From assembly GCA_964459805.1 (NCBI GenBank), contig CAYWOD010000171.1, forward strand, positions 1 to 7,930: a DNA stretch of 7,930 nucleotides. The letters run 5' to 3'. Under the pieces are notes generated by a model. It was not told the origin of the DNA. It worked only from the letters and a program-made list of their open reading frames with translations, and made no database searches. Source of the DNA: DAOVRL01 sp964459805 (GTDB lineage: Bacteria; Planctomycetota; Phycisphaerae; Sedimentisphaerales; Anaerobacaceae). Positions 4,799 through 7,930 of this stretch are shown one piece after another; positions within the stretch are counted from its first letter, which is position 1, and every line of letters starts with the position of its first letter. The position numbers were made by a program, and so were the translations under genes.

Positions 4799-6685
4799 AT
4801 GAAAAGACTATTATCAGTAATGAGAAGGTCGATTGTGGTTTTGGTTTTGTTTGCGGTGTTTGCGGGACAATCTGCGGGGGGCGCTGAGCCGCTGGCGAGG
4901 ATTACGGTGGAGGCCGGAGCGCATACGCGGGTCGATACGCCGGTTTCGGTGTCGCTCGCAGGGGCGCCTTTGGGCTTTCCGGATGCCGAGTATGTGCTGC
5001 GAGAGGTGGGGGGTTCGAGTCGTCGGCTTTGTTCGGCGCAGGTGGAGGCCGGGAGTCCTGCGAGGCTCTGGTTTATTCTTTCGGGCAAGACTAAGGCGGG
5101 GGCGAAGCGGACTTTCGAGTTGAGACAGACGCCGTTGCGCAAGTTGCCGCCGGGGCGAGGCCCGTCGAAAAGCGCACTTCCGATTTCTGTGAGGAAGCAC
5201 GAGGACTATTACGAGATATTAGACAGTGGGCAGAAGGTTCTAAGATATAATCATGCGATAGTTCCGCCTCCGGAGGGGCAGGACAATCTTTATGAGCGGA
5301 GCGGGTTCATTCATCCGCTGTGGTCGCCTAAGGGTACGGTGCTGACGAATATTCATCCTGCGGACCATATCCATCATCTGGGGATATGGATGCCGTGGAC
5401 GCATACGAAGTTCGAGGGCAAGCCGGTAGATTTCTGGAATCTCAAGAGCGGTCAGGGGACGGTTCGGTTTGTAAAGTTCCTCTCGACGACGGACGGCCCG
5501 GTTTACGGCGGGTTCGAGGCGGAGCAGGAGCACGTCGTTTTGAAGACGGATTCGGGTGAGAAGGTTGTTCTCAATGAGGTTTGGGACGTTCGGGTGTATA
5601 ATGTTGGCGGGGTGAGCAAGGGTTATTGGCTTTGGGATTTCAAATCGACGCAGCGGTGCGTTGCGGACAGTCCTTTGCGTCAGGTCAAGTATCGCTATGG
5701 TGGATTTGGTTTTCGCGGTGCGGCCGAGTGGGATGAGGAGAACTCTGTGTATCTGACGAGCGAGGGGAAGAACCGCAAGAACGGACACACAACGCGGGCG
5801 CGGTGGTGCGATACGTCGGGTGAGATTGACGGGTGGGAGGGGGTGACGTTCTACAGTCATCCGGAGAATTTCGAGCATCCCGAGCCGATGCGGATTTGGC
5901 CGAGCGGGCAGGTGTTCTTCAATTTCTGCCCGTCGCAGGCGACTGACTGGGAGATGAAGCCCGGTGAGGACCATGTTTTTCGTTATCGACTTTATGTTCA
6001 CGAGGGCAAGATCGAGGTTGCGGATGCCGAGCGGATATGGGCGGACTACGCCGAGCCGCCAAAGGTGACGATAGAGGCGGCGAAGCCGGAGGGTGTGATA
6101 ATGCTTTTTGACGGGAAGGACCTCTGGAAGCACTGGACGGCGGGTAAGGATAAGAATGATAAGGAGAAGAAAATCGGCTGGGACGTTGAGGGCGACGTGG
6201 CGACGATTGCGCCGAAGAGCGGAAGCATCTGGACGAAGCAGGATTTCAGCGATTTTAAGATGCATATTGAGTTCAAGACGCCGCAGATGCCGGCGAATGT
6301 GAAGGGGCAGGGGCGCGGCAACAGCGGGGTATATATCCAGCGTCGGTATGAAGTCCAGATTCTTGATTCTTACGGTCAGCCGCCCAGGAAGAATGAGGGG
6401 GCGTCGATCTATAAGTTCGAGGCACCGGATAAGAACGTATCCAGGCCGCCGGGCGAGTGGCAGAGCTATGACATTATCTTCCATGCTGCACGATTTGAGG
6501 GAGAGAAGAAGGTCAAAGACGCGCGGATTACGTTGTGGCATAACGGGGTATTGGTTCACGATGATTTTAAGATTCCGAACAAGACTGGTGCGGGGCGTCA
6601 GGAAGGGCCTGATCCCGGGCCGATTCTGCTGCAGGACCACGGTAATGCGGTGTCGTTCAGGAATATCTGGATTGTTCCGCTTTAG
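4799..6685 (+). CDS. Secreted PmoA-like (DUF6807) + 3-keto-disaccharide hydrolase (DUF1080) fusion
   Basis: This 628-residue exported protein joins two domains. Residues 1-29 are a Sec signal peptide (KR..RR, hydrophobic 11-22, likely cut after Ala29). Residues about 30-418 are a DUF6807 (Pfam 'PmoA') module, seen in LTNIHPADHIHHLGIWMPW with His187, His190, His192 and His193, in VDFWN, and in SHPENFEHPEPMRIWPSG. Residues about 430-628 are a DUF1080 module of the 3-keto-disaccharide hydrolase family: FDGKDLWKHW, GNSGVYIQRRYEVQILDSYG, PPGEWQSYDIIFHAARF, ITLWHNGVLVHDDF and PILLQDHGNAVSFRNIWIVPL. DUF1080 proteins fold as concanavalin-like sandwiches and some hydrolyse 3-keto-glycosides. The 'methane oxygenase' label of the first family is historical and not supported. 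A role in extracytoplasmic glycoside breakdown is inferred. It is followed 82 bp later by a DUF6807 paralogue, probably in one transcript. Confidence 0.9.
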   Translation: MKRLLSVMRRSIVVLVLFAVFAGQSAGGAEPLARITVEAGAHTRVDTPVSVSLAGAPLGFPDAEYVLREVGGSSRRLCSAQVEAGSPARLWFILSGKTKAGAKRTFELRQTPLRKLPPGRGPSKSALPISVRKHEDYYEILDSGQKVLRYNHAIVPPPEGQDNLYERSGFIHPLWSPKGTVLTNIHPADHIHHLGIWMPWTHTKFEGKPVDFWNLKSGQGTVRFVKFLSTTDGPVYGGFEAEQEHVVLKTDSGEKVVLNEVWDVRVYNVGGVSKGYWLWDFKSTQRCVADSPLRQVKYRYGGFGFRGAAEWDEENSVYLTSEGKNRKNGHTTRARWCDTSGEIDGWEGVTFYSHPENFEHPEPMRIWPSGQVFFNFCPSQATDWEMKPGEDHVFRYRLYVHEGKIEVADAERIWADYAEPPKVTIEAAKPEGVIMLFDGKDLWKHWTAGKDKNDKEKKIGWDVEGDVATIAPKSGSIWTKQDFSDFKMHIEFKTPQMPANVKGQGRGNSGVYIQRRYEVQILDSYGQPPRKNEGASIYKFEAPDKNVSRPPGEWQSYDIIFHAARFEGEKKVKDARITLWHNGVLVHDDFKIPNKTGAGRQEGPDPGPILLQDHGNAVSFRNIWIVPL

Positions 6686-6705
6686 GGATGTGCGGTGCTG
6701 ATTGA

Positions 6706-6723
6706 GGTCGTCGCGGCGACGAT
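6706..6723 (+). repeat. Small hairpin in the intergenic gap
   Basis: TCGTCG (6708-6713), loop CGG, CGACGA (6717-6722) form a tight 6-bp stem between the two DUF6807 genes. No T tract follows, so it probably does not stop transcription. It may adjust the relative mRNA stability of the two cistrons. Confidence 0.35.
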
Positions 6724-6767
6724 GGCTAAACGATGCAGACGTATAAATAGAAAGGTAGGGGACCATT

Positions 6768-7727
6768 ATGAATGGTAGAACGAGAATTGTTTGCGGGTTG
6801 TTGGTTGTTGTGATTGTCACCGGTTGTGCTGTTGCGAAGGGGGCGGGTTTTTCCTGGGCGGACAAGCAGGGGGAGTACCTTGATTTGCTCTTTGGCGGGC
6901 GTAAGGTTACGCGGTATATGTATGCCTACGGTACGTCGAGCGAGCAGCGGGTTTTTGAGACGTATAAGCCTTTGCATCACGTTTTCGATGAGGAGGGGGA
7001 GAATCTGCTGACTAATGGGCCGGACGGGGAGGGTCCTTATTCGAGGGGCGTAAAGTTTCCGCATCATCGGGGGATATTCATAGGGTGGAGCCGGCTGACG
7101 TGGGGGGGGCAGTCGTACGATACATGGCATATGTCAAGGGGTGTTGCGCAGGTGCACCAGAAGTTTCTGGAGAAGAGGACCGAGGCGCGGAAGGCGAGCT
7201 CAACGGCGCTGATTCACTGGAAGAGCGGGGAGGAAAAAGTGATGGTTGAGGAGAAGCGGCGTACGACGGTCTATCGTCCGAGCGTGGAGACGATTCTGCT
7301 GCTGGATTTTGAGACGGAATTGAAGGCTGTTGGCGGTGAGGTTTATCTCAATGGAGATCCGGAACATGCGGGGTTTCAATATCGGCCGCATAATGACGTT
7401 GCTGCGGGCGGGGCGGATGTTAAGGCGAAGTATCTCTTCCATAAGGACGGGATCGATCCGAGGAAGGACAAAGATTTGCCGTGGGTAGCGATGGAGTACG
7501 GGCTTAATGGCAAGCGCTATAGTGTGCAGCATATAAATCATCCGAGCAATCCGAAGGGGACCGTCTATTCGGCGTATCGTGACTATGGGCGATTCGGTGC
7601 TTTTTTCAAACACACGATCCCAGCCGGCGAGACGCTGAAGCTGCAATATCGGATATGGGTCGGCGAGGGGGCGCTGCCGGAGCGGGCCGAGCTGGCAAGC
7701 AGGTATTCGACATTTATTGCCGAGTAG
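6768..7727 (+). CDS. PmoA-like (DUF6807) lipoprotein
   Basis: A 319-residue single-domain member of the same family as the first half of the upstream protein. The N-terminus has Arg4 and Arg6, a hydrophobic run (7-17) and the lipobox V17-T-G-C20, so it is probably exported, lipidated at Cys20 and membrane-anchored. The family core runs from about 28 to 317: RYMYAYG, LTNGPDGEGP, KFPHHRGIFIGWSRL with His99 and His100, SYDTWHM, DPEHAGFQYRPHNDV, WVAMEYGLNGKRYSVQHINHPSNPKGTVYSAYRDYGRFG (in pieces across 239-277) and a C-terminal LQYRIWVGEG. An AAAGGTAGGGG region (6751-6761) supplies the ribosome site. The HH-G-W core aligns with that of the upstream gene, marking divergent paralogues. The substrate is unknown; neighbours suggest sugar derivatives. 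Confidence 0.9.
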   Translation: MNGRTRIVCGLLVVVIVTGCAVAKGAGFSWADKQGEYLDLLFGGRKVTRYMYAYGTSSEQRVFETYKPLHHVFDEEGENLLTNGPDGEGPYSRGVKFPHHRGIFIGWSRLTWGGQSYDTWHMSRGVAQVHQKFLEKRTEARKASSTALIHWKSGEEKVMVEEKRRTTVYRPSVETILLLDFETELKAVGGEVYLNGDPEHAGFQYRPHNDVAAGGADVKAKYLFHKDGIDPRKDKDLPWVAMEYGLNGKRYSVQHINHPSNPKGTVYSAYRDYGRFGAFFKHTIPAGETLKLQYRIWVGEGALPERAELASRYSTFIAE

Positions 7728-7733
7728 TAGCAA

Positions 7734-7768
7734 AAGACTCAAGACGACAGACTGAAGACTCCAAAGCG
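7734..7768 (+). repeat. Degenerate 7-bp tandem array after the last gene
   Basis: Heptamers in exact phase from 7734: AAGACTC, AAGACGA, CAGACTG, AAGACTC and CAAAGCG. Four of the five share the AGAC core. It begins seven bases after the stop codon of the lipoprotein gene. The periodicity matches the array before ptsI, although the unit sequence differs. Confidence 0.5.
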
Positions 7769-7898
7769 AAGGTACAGGAGAACGTAAATAGATTTTGAAG
7801 AGAAGTTGGTCCGGATATGGACGGGGAGCCGAAAACGTGAGCCACAATTGGGATGCCGAGCGAGGGTGAGTGGGGGGTATTTTCGGGAGAAATTTCGA

Positions 7899-7926
7899 TT
7901 GCGTGCCGGCGGCGTGAAGGTATAAT
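7899..7926 (+). promoter_or_regulatory. Possible promoter for a gene beyond the right edge
   Basis: A perfect -10 box TATAAT (7921-7926) is preceded at 16 bases by TTGCGT (7899-7904), which matches only three of six -35 positions. It points out of the window. The rest of 7769-7898 shows no gene, only G-rich non-coding sequence including G6 at 7872-7877. Confidence 0.35.
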
Positions 7927-7930
7927 GTTG

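Noticed and set aside
6742..6747. TATAAA as a separate promoter for the lipoprotein gene
   Set aside because: No -35-like sequence lies at the correct distance, and the short gap favours co-transcription with the upstream gene.
5240..6865. 541-codon open frame on the minus strand opposite the fusion gene
   Set aside because: It is compositional: the G-rich, T-poor third codon positions of the real gene suppress stops on the other strand. The translation has no recognisable domain, while the plus-strand protein has two.

Overview
The window looks like chromosomal DNA of a planctomycete-type bacterium (PVC group, possibly Phycisphaerae). The basis is the gene mix: a Ser/Thr protein kinase, and two secreted proteins of the PmoA-like/DUF6807 family, one fused to a 3-keto-disaccharide hydrolase (DUF1080) domain. 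Intergenic regions are large and repeat-rich, and Shine-Dalgarno signals are uneven. The lineage is inferred from content; no rRNA or other phylogenetic marker is present.

Layout: positions 1-209 are non-coding and hold a long G-rich hairpin plus a second stem-loop, just 3' of a minus-strand, tail-anchored Ser/Thr kinase (210-1433). The kinase has a good sigma70-type promoter (1523-1550). The 586-bp divergent spacer to the next gene (1434-2019) holds a composite palindromic dispersed repeat (about 1681-1902) and a degenerate 7-bp tandem array that runs to just before the start of an intact ptsI (2020-3759). PtsI is PTS Enzyme I; no HPr, HPr kinase or EII gene lies in the window. From 3760 to 4798 there is no intact gene. 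This stretch contains nested inverted repeats with a possible 41-aa ORF, a terminator-like hairpin, the 3' end of a DDE integrase/transposase gene on the minus strand, and a half copy (inverted) of the composite repeat.

The right half is a probable two-gene unit on the plus strand. The first gene (4799-6685) encodes a secreted PmoA-like/DUF6807 + DUF1080 fusion, and the second (6768-7727) encodes a stand-alone PmoA-like lipoprotein. The two are divergent paralogues 82 bp apart and probably act outside the cytoplasm on carbohydrate. The last 203 bp hold a second heptamer array and a possible promoter for a gene beyond the window.

The kinase, ptsI and the sugar-related pair do not form an obvious single pathway. 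The remnant-filled interval 3760-4798 separates two regions of opposite strand composition (C-rich top strand on the left, G-rich on the right) and looks like a rearrangement scar or other boundary. The most original signals are the composite palindrome and its half copy, the heptamer arrays, the hairpin at 35-117, and the fused and unfused DUF6807 pair. No clearly new defence or mobile system was found.
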